From Minisyncoccota bacterium (lineage in GTDB: Bacteria > Patescibacteriota > Minisyncoccia > Minisyncoccales > GWA2-38-27): DNA of 7,933 nt. Under the pieces are notes generated by a model that worked only from the letters and a program-made list of their open reading frames with translations, had not been told where the DNA came from and did not search any database. The first letter of the stretch is position 1; each line of letters opens with the position of its first letter. Of the stretch, positions 1 to 5,979 are shown in pieces. Both the position numbers and the translations under genes were made by a program. The DNA lies in the NCBI GenBank assembly GCA_028717605.1, contig JAQUNM010000024.1, positions 1-7,933 of the forward strand. Reading direction: 5' to 3'.

Positions 1-48
1 GGAGATATTATCCAAAAAGGAAAAAGATATTTTTTAAAAATTGTTTAA
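1..48 (+). CDS. C-terminal end of a plus-strand protein (possibly tyrosyl-tRNA synthetase S4 tail), 5' partial
   Basis: Frame 1 of the plus strand is open from the window edge to a TAA at 46-48 and gives the 15 residues GDIIQKGKRYFLKIV. The pattern 'GD-hydrophobic-I-Q-x-GKR-x-F-hydrophobic-K/R' resembles the last strand of the S4 RNA-binding domain that ends many bacterial tyrosyl-tRNA synthetases, which would bind tRNA-Tyr. This is resemblance from memory over a very short stretch, so both the existence of the gene and its identity are tentative. If real, it converges on comEC, and the two stop codons overlap within 45-48. No terminator hairpin separates them inside the window. Confidence 0.35.
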   Translation, partial: GDIIQKGKRYFLKIV

Positions 49-1457
49 ATCTCTAAAAAACTATATTTTTTATAAACTTTAAAAGTAAAGAAAATTATTA
101 AAGTATAAAAAACAAAAACTAATAATATGGGCATTTCAAGTCTTAAAATAGGAAAAAAAGACAATTTTTCAATTATAAAATTAATATATTTTAGCAAAAC
201 AAAAACTGAAAAAACTAAAATATAGCTTAAAAAAGGAAGAATTAAAGAAAAAAATAAAAATATAAAACCTAATAAAATTATCCAATAAACAATAGGAACC
301 ACTAATAAATTAGCTAAAGGAGAAATAATGGGAAATTGGTTGAAATGATATAACAAAATAGGAAAAGTAAATATTTGAGCAGCCAAGGTCATGGCTAAAA
401 TAGTTTTTAAATCAACAAACCCTAATTTGGGCAAAAACCTTAGTTTTTTCTGCAAATAAGGACCTAAATAAATAATCCCAGCTACGGCTAAAAAAGATAG
501 TTGAAATCCAGCATCATAAAAAAGAGCTAAAGGATTATGAAATAACATTAAAGCTAGAACAAATATTAATAATCTTGAATTTTCTGATTTTCTGCCTAAT
601 TTTTGACCTAACAATAAAAATCCAGCCATAATACCAGCCCTAATAGCAGAAGAATGAAAACCTATTAAAATAATGAAAAGAAAAATCAAGATTAAAGAAA
701 AATAAAAAGCTTGCCCTCGATAAAGTCCAATTCCTAACAACAAAGACATTAAAATTCCAGCTAAAACAGTAACGTGCATACCAGATACTGCTGTAATATG
801 CCTTAAACCAACTATATTTAAATTCTCTTTTAAATCATCTGACATTCTGTCTTTATCTCCTAATAACATAGCAGAAAGAATGTCTCTTTGAGGAGGAGAT
901 AAATTAGAATAAATAATATTTCTTAAAGATTGCTTAAAAGATAATAAATATGAGTAAGGAGTAATTACTTTATCTTTCCTTTCTATCTTTGGAAAAGACA
1001 TTAAGGTAAATATTCCTTGCTGTTTTAAATAAGTTCTGTAGTTAAATGTATCAAAAATAGGAGGTTCTTTTAATTCTCCTTTTACTTCTATAATGTCTCC
1101 ATATTCTATATCAAAATATGGATAAGTAATTATTAATAACTTTTCTTTATTAACTTTTACATTAAAACTGGTTGATTTTTCAGAAAAACAAGGCTCAGAT
1201 ATTACTTGTCCTTCTATAGTTATTTCTTGATTTACAAATTTAATCAAGTTTCCCTCTTTAAAGGCTGTCTCTGTTCTCAAAATACCCAAAGAGAAAGAAA
1301 CTAAACAAAGAGAAACAAAAGCATGCTTTTTCCAAAACAAAGACAGAATTATCAAACCTATAATTAAAAAGATGTAGAAAGGAAGAAAATTTAAAATTAT
1401 TCCTAAAATAAAAGATAAACAAACAAAAAATAGTTTTTTAGATAAAGTAATCTTCAT
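45..1457 (-). CDS. comEC: ComEC/Rec2-type DNA-uptake channel protein, short form without the C-terminal metallo-beta-lactamase domain
   Basis: This is an inner-membrane protein of 470 residues. ComEC forms the channel through which single-stranded DNA enters the cytoplasm during natural transformation. Hydrophobic segments at about 10-60 are followed by a soluble DUF4131/OB-like part (about 75-160, with EITIEGQVISEP and YGDIIEVKGELKEPP). The polytopic Competence domain (about 185-455) carries the family signature GLRHITAVSGMHV (217-229), SAIRAG (270-275), DAGFQLSFLAVAGI (315-328) and PLANLLVVP (380-388). Full-length ComEC is usually about 700-800 residues and ends in a metallo-beta-lactamase-like domain. 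Here the protein ends in a basic tail after the last membrane helix, with a clean TAA and no sign of a frameshift. It lies 23 bp downstream of a CYTH gene, so it may be the last gene of that transcript. There is no clear Shine-Dalgarno site. A TATAAT lies 12 bp upstream of the ATG, but no convincing -35 goes with it. Confidence 0.93.
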   Translation of the reverse strand: MKITLSKKLFFVCLSFILGIILNFLPFYIFLIIGLIILSLFWKKHAFVSLCLVSFSLGILRTETAFKEGNLIKFVNQEITIEGQVISEPCFSEKSTSFNVKVNKEKLLIITYPYFDIEYGDIIEVKGELKEPPIFDTFNYRTYLKQQGIFTLMSFPKIERKDKVITPYSYLLSFKQSLRNIIYSNLSPPQRDILSAMLLGDKDRMSDDLKENLNIVGLRHITAVSGMHVTVLAGILMSLLLGIGLYRGQAFYFSLILIFLFIILIGFHSSAIRAGIMAGFLLLGQKLGRKSENSRLLIFVLALMLFHNPLALFYDAGFQLSFLAVAGIIYLGPYLQKKLRFLPKLGFVDLKTILAMTLAAQIFTFPILLYHFNQFPIISPLANLLVVPIVYWIILLGFIFLFFSLILPFLSYILVFSVFVLLKYINFIIEKLSFFPILRLEMPILLVFVFYTLIIFFTFKVYKKYSFLEI

Positions 1458-1480
1458 TTAGACTATTCTATTATAAAAAA

Positions 1481-2029
1481 TTAGTGGTTAATATATTTAC
1501 AATAAACTGATTTATTATTCTTTAATAACATTGTAATGTAGCCTTTGTGGATAACCTGATTTTCTTTAATACCTAGCTTTTTCATCAAATCTTTTAATTT
1601 TTTCTTACCAGAAGCCTTGTTACTAACTAATTCTATCTCTATAAATTTACCTAACTTTTCAATATTGTCTAAACAAATAGTAATATTATTTAAAAAATAT
1701 TCTTTTCTTTTTTTCTTAACTGAAATAACTTTTTCTAAGCCCATATCTTCTAACATTTTTACTGCTTGTTGATGATTTTTAATTTCAAAGTTATATTCTT
1801 CCCAAACACCATCTTTATATAACTTAGAGCCTTTATAAGTTAAAAAACATTTATTTTTTTCTTGACGAACTCTCATTAAAAAAGCATATCCTATTTTTTT
1901 ATACAAGTTAATCTCTCCAAAATATTGATCTGTTTGCTTTGTTTCTTTTTTAAACTTAAAACCTAATTTTTTAATTTTATTCTCAAAACTACTAAGATTA
2001 TCTATTTTAGTTCTAATTTCTATTTCCAT
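1481..2029 (-). CDS. CYTH-domain protein (CyaB/class IV adenylate cyclase-like or triphosphatase), first paralogue
   Basis: The protein has 182 residues, the normal size for a single-domain CYTH protein. The CYTH fold is a beta-tunnel that binds a triphosphate through inward-facing charged residues with Mg2+ or Mn2+. Known members are class IV adenylate cyclases, thiamine triphosphatases and inorganic tripolyphosphatases. Visible elements are the N-terminal EIEIRTK (E2, E4, then R6 and K8 where the family motif is ExExK), MRVR (R53, R55), LTYKG (K66), a WEEYNFEIK strand (77-84), the basic KKKRKEY (105-111), CLDNIEKLGKFIEIE (D121, E131, E133) and a C-terminal HKGY. The order and spacing match CyaB-like proteins best, but the reaction cannot be read from sequence. 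The ATG follows the TAG of the PRTase-like gene by 7 bp without a clear ribosome-binding site, so it probably depends on translation of the gene before it. A second CYTH gene lies two genes upstream and is only distantly similar. Confidence 0.85.
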   Translation of the reverse strand: MEIEIRTKIDNLSSFENKIKKLGFKFKKETKQTDQYFGEINLYKKIGYAFLMRVRQEKNKCFLTYKGSKLYKDGVWEEYNFEIKNHQQAVKMLEDMGLEKVISVKKKRKEYFLNNITICLDNIEKLGKFIEIELVSNKASGKKKLKDLMKKLGIKENQVIHKGYITMLLKNNKSVYCKYINH

Positions 2030-2036
2030 TTTTAAT

Positions 2037-3095
2037 CTATTCTTTTAAAACGTTTTTATATAGGTTAACAAACCAGTTAGGGTCTGATAGCTTTACTTCT
2101 GAAGACTTTATTAGTTTGTCTAAAAAAACAGTATAATCACTATTTCTAATTGCTAAATCGCTTTTAGGGAAAAGAGTAACTCTTACAGGAAACCCTCCTT
2201 GTCTTTTTACCAAACCAGCTAACTTATTTATGGTTGAACCAGTATAACCTTTATCTATAATTATTACTTTTTTTCCTTTTAGTTTTTTCTTTTTAAGCTT
2301 ATGGGAATGTTCGTTATATTTACCAAAATGCATTTCCCAAAACATTATTTTATCAACCATTTCTTCGGTTATAAAATTAGCTAAATATTTAAAACATCCC
2401 CAGGGAATAAAAATAAAAACATCTGCATCCTGAAATTCTTTAGAAAATTGCTCAGCAACTCCAAAAACATAATCATAACTAAAAAGATCTCTATTCGAAA
2501 TATTTATTAAAGAATAATAATCTTTTATCTGCAGAAAAAGATTTTTTATTTTTTTTGGATAATCATTAATTTTTCTATATCTTTGTATCTTTATTTCCCT
2601 TGTTTTTCCTAAAAAAGCATTGGCTTTGTCAATATAATCCTTATAATTATTATCTTCAAAAAACTTAATAAATAAGAGATTAGCAATAATATCTCCTATT
2701 CTTTTGTTTTCTAAAATAATTCTAACCTCTGTTTGTAATGCTGGTCCTTTCGATAGGAAAAACTGCGTTGATTGGTCTTGTAAAATGCTATGAATTTTCT
2801 CCTTAAGGGAAGATTCTTTTATTTGATTTTTTATAAAATTATAATAAGCAAGATTAATATTAGGATTATTAGTATAGAAAGAAACCTTAAATGGTTCAGC
2901 CAAGTCAACAATCCATTTTTCTGGAGCTATTAAAAGAAAACCCTTAGGATTTATAAAAAAAGACCAGCCTAGGGCTATTTTCTCAGCAACTACATCTAGT
3001 TCTTCAGTTATAAATCTTATCTGCGTTCTTCTATATTCACCCTCTACTAAATAATCCTTTAATTTTAAATTTGGATTAAATTTTTTAACTAACAT
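2037..3095 (-). CDS. Uncharacterised protein with a degenerate phosphoribosyltransferase-like C-terminal domain
   Basis: The protein has 352 residues, with no signal peptide or membrane segment. I do not recognise residues 1-210, a predicted mixed alpha/beta region containing GWSFFINPKGFLLIAPEKW (43-61) and a helical centre (about 85-200). Residues 225-330 follow the plan of a type I phosphoribosyltransferase. DVFIFIPWGC (225-234) sits where the pyrophosphate loop 'PRGG' would be. VIIIDKGYTGST (277-288) sits where the PRPP loop (usually two acidic residues, then T-G-x-T) would be, and VRVTLFPKS plus SDYTVFLDK (319-327) resemble the closing strands. The second acidic residue of the PRPP loop is lysine (D281-K282), so catalysis or PRPP binding may be altered. 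The start ATG lies inside the end of the radical-SAM gene (11-bp overlap), indicating translational coupling and joint function. Fold call moderately confident; function unknown. Confidence 0.7.
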   Translation of the reverse strand: MLVKKFNPNLKLKDYLVEGEYRRTQIRFITEELDVVAEKIALGWSFFINPKGFLLIAPEKWIVDLAEPFKVSFYTNNPNINLAYYNFIKNQIKESSLKEKIHSILQDQSTQFFLSKGPALQTEVRIILENKRIGDIIANLLFIKFFEDNNYKDYIDKANAFLGKTREIKIQRYRKINDYPKKIKNLFLQIKDYYSLINISNRDLFSYDYVFGVAEQFSKEFQDADVFIFIPWGCFKYLANFITEEMVDKIMFWEMHFGKYNEHSHKLKKKKLKGKKVIIIDKGYTGSTINKLAGLVKRQGGFPVRVTLFPKSDLAIRNSDYTVFLDKLIKSSEVKLSDPNWFVNLYKNVLKE

Positions 3096-4317
3096 TATTT
3101 CTCAAAATTTCATTTATTATACTAGACCTACTGCTCAAACCACAATAAATTCCATTAAAATTATATTTTTTATAAATTTCAGCCAATTTTATTGAAAAAT
3201 CAATAATTTCTTCTATAGAAGGAGCTTTCTTATTATAATATTTTGTTCCTTTTTTAGGTTGAAAAATACTATAATCAGCAACTATTCCTTTTTTAGCAAG
3301 ACTTTTAATTCCCTTTAATAAAATTTTAACTGGCTGTAAACCAAATACAAAGTTTGTCCTTGACTTTCCTGCCCCAAACACCTCAGAACCAATTTCTAAA
3401 GATTTAATATAATTGTCGTAACCGATTGATTTGTTTTTTCCAGGACAAATATTTTTAAAATTATTTTTTCCTATAACTTCTAAATTAAATTGTACTTGCT
3501 TAATACCTTTTTTTTTAACTTCCTTTAAGGTTTTTGTATGATTATTGAGAAGGGGTGGTACATTTAAATAATTATCAAATTTATCCAATGAAATTATTTT
3601 ATTTATCTTGTCTATGGTTTCTTTTATCATTATCCAAAGATAATCATTATCTATAAATCCTCCGGACATAATAAGTAGGTGTTTATGTGGCTGAGAAATA
3701 CTAAATGATTTTTTAAGAGAATAGTTTAATTCCTTAAAATAATTATCTTTATAAAAATTCCACCATTTTTTATAATCTAAGTTAAAGTTAATTAAACTAT
3801 TCAAGCTTGGAATTAAGCTTTGATAATCCTTTCTTTTTGGATTTAAATCGCAAAAAAGACAAGGCTCTCCTATGTTCCAATTCCAACAACCATCAAATAA
3901 AACAATAGACATTCTATCTTCACCCACTAAACTAACTATTTCGTCACCTTTTTTCTTAATCAAAAAAACATTTAAAGGAATTTCTTTTTTCTCTAAAAAT
4001 AATTGAAAATCATTGTGTTTAAAATCATGAATTAATTCAATCGGAGAATTATGATTATAGCGTAACTTCACTAATGATTTATTTTTATCACGATCTTCAA
4101 TAATTATTTCAGAAGGAATTATATTTTGGTTTCTAGAAAAATCATAAACTTGACAATTCCGAGATTTTGGAATTTTTACCGCATTTTTAACTTTATAATT
4201 TTTAAGAGCATTGCCTTTTAAATAATTATTTATTCCGTACCTTAAAAGAATAACTTTCCATTTTGCTACGTCTGTTATGTTTTTATACTTGTTAATTATT
4301 TTTTCAATATCTCGCAT
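3085..4317 (-). CDS. Atypical radical-SAM protein with a CX8CX2C cluster motif
   Basis: The protein has 410 residues and looks cytoplasmic. C144, C153 and C156 in FDGCWNWNIGEPCLFCDLN form a CX8CX2C pattern. Radical-SAM enzymes bind a [4Fe-4S] cluster by three cysteines, normally CX3CX2C, and cleave S-adenosylmethionine to a radical. Longer spacings are known, for example CX9CX2C in Elp3. After the cysteines come LLIMSGG (214-220), where the SAM-binding GGE-like motif is expected, VQFNLEVIG (275-283), KSRTNFVFGLQP (318-329) and VADYSIFQPKKGTKYY (346-361), which fit successive strands of a radical-SAM barrel of the BioB/Elp3 style. Residues 1-130 are an N-terminal extension I do not recognise, and a further cysteine pair (C291, C392) could hold something else. 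The ATG is 6 bp after the upstream CYTH gene, with no Shine-Dalgarno site; the 3' end overlaps the PRTase-like gene by 11 bp. Substrate unknown. Confidence 0.8.
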   Translation of the reverse strand: MRDIEKIINKYKNITDVAKWKVILLRYGINNYLKGNALKNYKVKNAVKIPKSRNCQVYDFSRNQNIIPSEIIIEDRDKNKSLVKLRYNHNSPIELIHDFKHNDFQLFLEKKEIPLNVFLIKKKGDEIVSLVGEDRMSIVLFDGCWNWNIGEPCLFCDLNPKRKDYQSLIPSLNSLINFNLDYKKWWNFYKDNYFKELNYSLKKSFSISQPHKHLLIMSGGFIDNDYLWIMIKETIDKINKIISLDKFDNYLNVPPLLNNHTKTLKEVKKKGIKQVQFNLEVIGKNNFKNICPGKNKSIGYDNYIKSLEIGSEVFGAGKSRTNFVFGLQPVKILLKGIKSLAKKGIVADYSIFQPKKGTKYYNKKAPSIEEIIDFSIKLAEIYKKYNFNGIYCGLSSRSSIINEILRNNVS

Positions 4318-4323
4318 ATAAAG

Positions 4324-4884
4324 CTAGGCTGATTTCTTTTTAAAAACTATATTTTCTTGATTAATCTTTTTCTTTTTTGTAAAATCTCTCCAAAGATCCC
4401 AATAAGTTCCTAATATTCTTTCTTCAGAATCTAAATTTAAAATTTCTACTACTTTATCAATTGATTTTTCACTTCCTTCTATTTCTATAAAAGTTCCCAT
4501 TGGTAATTTATCAATAACTATTTCAGTGTTTTCAAATAACCATTTCTCTCGATATTTTTCCATTATAAGTATCTTAGTGAATCCTAAACTTTTTAGAATC
4601 ATTATCATTTTCTCGGGATCTTTAATTTCTAATTCAATTTCTTTTCTTTCTCTAAATCTCTTATTTTCTATTTTTTGTTTAAAAGTTATTGTATTTTTAA
4701 AACCAGTTCTAACTCGTAAAAATTTTTGGTTTTTTTCTAGTCCTTTGTCCAAAGTATCAAAACGAACAGTTCTTTCAAATGCTTTACCTGTAAATTTAGC
4801 CCTATACTTCGAAAGAATTTTTCGAATAGAATCAGAGTTTTTAACCTCAAACTTTATTTCAATTTCATGATTATTTTTTTTCAT
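4324..4884 (-). CDS. CYTH-domain protein, second paralogue, with a complete ExExK motif
   Basis: The protein has 186 residues. The N-terminal HEIEIKFEV carries the canonical CYTH signature ExExK (E7, E9, K11). Further family elements are VRFDT (D43), FLRVR (R57, R59), ITFKQK (K69), RERKEIELEI (R80 and E82-E86), MEKYREKW (K110, R112), IVIDKLPMGTFIEIEG (D125, E134, E136) and a C-terminal TYWDLW (Y161). All charged tunnel residues expected for binding a triphosphate and metal appear present, so it is probably active as a cyclase or triphosphatase; which one cannot be told. It is the first gene after a strong promoter whose predicted start site is almost at the ATG, and there is no ribosome-binding site, so translation is probably leaderless. 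The lysine-rich C-terminal tail is beyond the domain. The next gene, the radical-SAM protein, starts 6 bp after its TAG. Confidence 0.88.
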   Translation of the reverse strand: MKKNNHEIEIKFEVKNSDSIRKILSKYRAKFTGKAFERTVRFDTLDKGLEKNQKFLRVRTGFKNTITFKQKIENKRFRERKEIELEIKDPEKMIMILKSLGFTKILIMEKYREKWLFENTEIVIDKLPMGTFIEIEGSEKSIDKVVEILNLDSEERILGTYWDLWRDFTKKKKINQENIVFKKKSA

Positions 4885-4892
4885 AATATTAA

Positions 4893-4921
4893 ATTATATA
4901 ATATTTTAATAAATTTTTCAA
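4893..4921 (-). promoter_or_regulatory. Sigma-70-type promoter of the CYTH/radical-SAM/PRTase operon, apparently leaderless
   Basis: On the minus strand a -35 TTGAAA (4921-4916, five of six matches to TTGACA) is followed after exactly 17 bp by a perfect TATAAT (4898-4893). Only eight bases separate the -10 from the ATG at 4884, so transcription would begin within a few bases of the start codon. The promoter lies just after the greA terminator, which fits a new transcription unit. The start site is inferred from spacing only. Confidence 0.75.
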
Positions 4922-4931
4922 TTTAAATTAT

Positions 4932-4966
4932 AAAAGGCGTACTATTTCAAACTAAGTACGCCTTTT
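4932..4966 (-). terminator. Intrinsic terminator of greA
   Basis: A perfect 12-bp stem, AAAAGGCGTACT paired with AGTACGCCTTTT, encloses an 11-base loop. It begins 2 bp after the greA TGA. On the minus strand the stem ends in TTTT followed by ATAATTT. The GGCGTAC core is conspicuously GC-rich for this region. On the plus strand it also ends in a T-run, so it could act both ways, but no plus-strand gene leads into it here. Confidence 0.88.
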
Positions 4967-4968
4967 TA

Positions 4969-5445
4969 TCAAATATTAACTTCAGATGGAGATAATATTT
5001 TTTTAATTGTTACTTTTATGATTTTTTCTCCGACCTGAAAAATTCTTCTTTCTCCAACTTTAGCGCCTAATATTGCTTGTCCCAAAGGGCTATAAATAGA
5101 AACTTTTTCTCCGTCGTTTGTTATTTGGTAACCAACTAAAATAAATTTAAATATTTCTCCATTATCATATTCAATTTCTACCCCTGTCCCAAAATACACT
5201 TGTTCTTTTTGTTCTTTGGGTTCAATAATTTCAAGCTTCATAAATAAGTCTTCTAATTCTCCTAGTCTTTTACTTAGTCTATGTTGCTGCATAACGGCTA
5301 ATTTGAACCCCTCATCATGCCAGCTATCAACCTCTGAACCAACACTTCCTTTTTCTTTCATAACTTCTCTTAATTCTATTTCAAGTTTTTTTATCCTCTC
5401 GCCTATTTCTTTATATTCTTTCTCGGTAACAATGTATTTATTCAT
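4969..5445 (-). CDS. greA: GreA/GreB-family transcript cleavage elongation factor
   Basis: The protein has 158 residues, the usual GreA length. Gre factors enter the secondary channel of RNA polymerase and stimulate cleavage of backtracked RNA. Residues 5-75 form the N-terminal coiled-coil hairpin, and 83-155 form the FKBP-like C-terminal domain with VYFGTGVEIEY, YSPLGQAILGAKVGE (118-132) and a final basic strand. The coil tip, where classical GreA has the acidic D41/E44 pair in a 'GDLSEN' context, reads SEVDSWHDEG (37-46). Acidic residues (D40, D44, E45) are present but the surrounding signature is not classical, so it may be a divergent GreA-like branch. The ATG follows AAGGAG at 5-bp spacing, the strongest ribosome-binding site in the window. 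The gene has its own promoter and terminator and appears monocistronic, although no terminator separates it from the upstream response regulator gene. The TGA stop is followed at once by an in-frame TAA. Confidence 0.9.
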   Translation of the reverse strand: MNKYIVTEKEYKEIGERIKKLEIELREVMKEKGSVGSEVDSWHDEGFKLAVMQQHRLSKRLGELEDLFMKLEIIEPKEQKEQVYFGTGVEIEYDNGEIFKFILVGYQITNDGEKVSIYSPLGQAILGAKVGERRIFQVGEKIIKVTIKKILSPSEVNI

Positions 5446-5450
5446 TTTTT

Positions 5451-5456
5451 CTCCTT
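5451..5456 (-). promoter_or_regulatory. Shine-Dalgarno site of greA
   Basis: The minus strand reads AAGGAG followed by five A residues and then the ATG at 5445. It fixes the greA start and is the only strong ribosome-binding site in front of any gene in this window; the other starts rely on coupling or appear leaderless. Confidence 0.9.
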
Positions 5457-5502
5457 ATTGAATTACTTCCAAAAATTAATATTATTTAAAAGAACTTTTT
5501 TA

Positions 5503-5531
5503 AAAGTAAAACAAAAAAAGAAAATTGTCAA
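5503..5531 (-). promoter_or_regulatory. Probable greA promoter
   Basis: A perfect -35 TTGACA (5531-5526) is followed after 17 bp by TACTTT (5508-5503), a weak -10 that keeps only the T, A and final T of the consensus. The spacer is T-rich. Transcription would start near 5496 and give a leader of about 50 bases containing the Shine-Dalgarno site. The -35 lies about 20 bp after the response regulator stop. The -10 is the uncertain part. Confidence 0.6.
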
Positions 5532-5551
5532 TCCCTTGGTATTATTTTCTA

Positions 5552-5944
5552 CTAATCTAGTTTAAGTTTCTTTTTAATTAATTTTATCAATTCCGAAGGA
5601 GTACAGTCAGTTTTTAGAATAAAGTCTTCTACGTTTAAGCTTTTAGCTTCTTTGGCCAAGTCCTTACTGTCATAATTGGTTAAAATAAAAACAGGAAGAT
5701 CCTTAGTTTCTTCCTGTCCTTTAATTTTCCTTAAAATTTCAATACCATTCATGTCGGGTAATATTAAATCCAATAAGACGATATCTGACTTTGGCTCTTT
5801 TCTATCTTTAACTTTCTCTATCTTTTCCAAAGCCTTTTCTCCCCAAGTAATTACTTCTAAATCAAAACCATTTGTTTCTAAAACGGTTTTATAAATATCT
5901 ATTATGGCAAAGTCATCTTCTATTAATAAAATTTTCTTTTCCAT
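5552..5944 (-). CDS. Stand-alone receiver-domain response regulator (CheY/Spo0F-like)
   Basis: The protein has 130 residues and consists of one receiver domain with no output domain. It carries the acidic pair E9-D10-D11 after the first strand, the phosphoacceptor D59 in IVLLDLILPDMNG, the switch threonine T89 in FILTN and the conserved K111 in ILKTD, so it should accept phosphate. The likely donor is the histidine kinase encoded 36 bp upstream. Without a DNA-binding or enzymatic domain it must act through protein contact or as a phosphorelay intermediate; no relay partner is encoded here. There is no ribosome-binding site before the ATG, but a possible promoter places the transcript start at or near it. 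No terminator is seen after the TAG, so transcription may continue into greA. Confidence 0.92.
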   Translation of the reverse strand: MEKKILLIEDDFAIIDIYKTVLETNGFDLEVITWGEKALEKIEKVKDRKEPKSDIVLLDLILPDMNGIEILRKIKGQEETKDLPVFILTNYDSKDLAKEAKSLNVEDFILKTDCTPSELIKLIKKKLKLD

Positions 5945-5951
5945 ATTATTA

Positions 5952-5979
5952 ATTATACTACTTAAAAATAAAATAGCAA
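5952..5979 (-). promoter_or_regulatory. Possible leaderless promoter of the response regulator gene
   Basis: On the minus strand TTGCTA (5979-5974, four of six matches to TTGACA) lies 16 bp before a perfect TATAAT (5957-5952). Seven bases, TAATAAT, separate it from the ATG at 5944, so the transcript would start about at the start codon. The layout copies that of the promoter at 4893-4921. In such AT-rich DNA a chance TATAAT is common, hence moderate confidence. Confidence 0.45.

Noticed and set aside
1470..1475. TATAAT on the minus strand 12 bp before the comEC ATG
   Set aside because: No acceptable -35 is found at 16-18 bp spacing (the sequence there is A/T only), and such hexamers are frequent by chance here. 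ComEC is more simply read as the last gene of the upstream transcript.
4526..4870. Plus-strand open frame of 114 codons opposite the upstream CYTH gene
   Set aside because: It lies wholly within a gene with clear CYTH motifs on the other strand, its translation is low-complexity S/F/I-rich, and it has no ribosome-binding site or family resemblance.
4969..4971. Possibility that UGA is recoded (as in some CPR lineages)
   Set aside because: The long genes contain no in-frame TGA, which recoding would make frequent. The one TGA at a gene end is followed at once by TAA, so it gives no evidence for read-through.
5216..5461. Plus-strand open frame of 81 codons opposite greA
   Set aside because: It is antisense to a recognised greA gene and its serine-rich translation is typical of a complementary-strand shadow.
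5485..5508. Short direct repeats TTTAAAAG and a small AAAAG/CTTTT hairpin in the greA leader region
   Set aside because: They are built only from A/T runs plus a single G-C pair, overlap the proposed -10, and are too weak to call a terminator or operator.
5676..5894. Plus-strand open frame of 72 codons opposite the response regulator
   Set aside because: It is antisense to conserved receiver-domain motifs, with no independent start signals.
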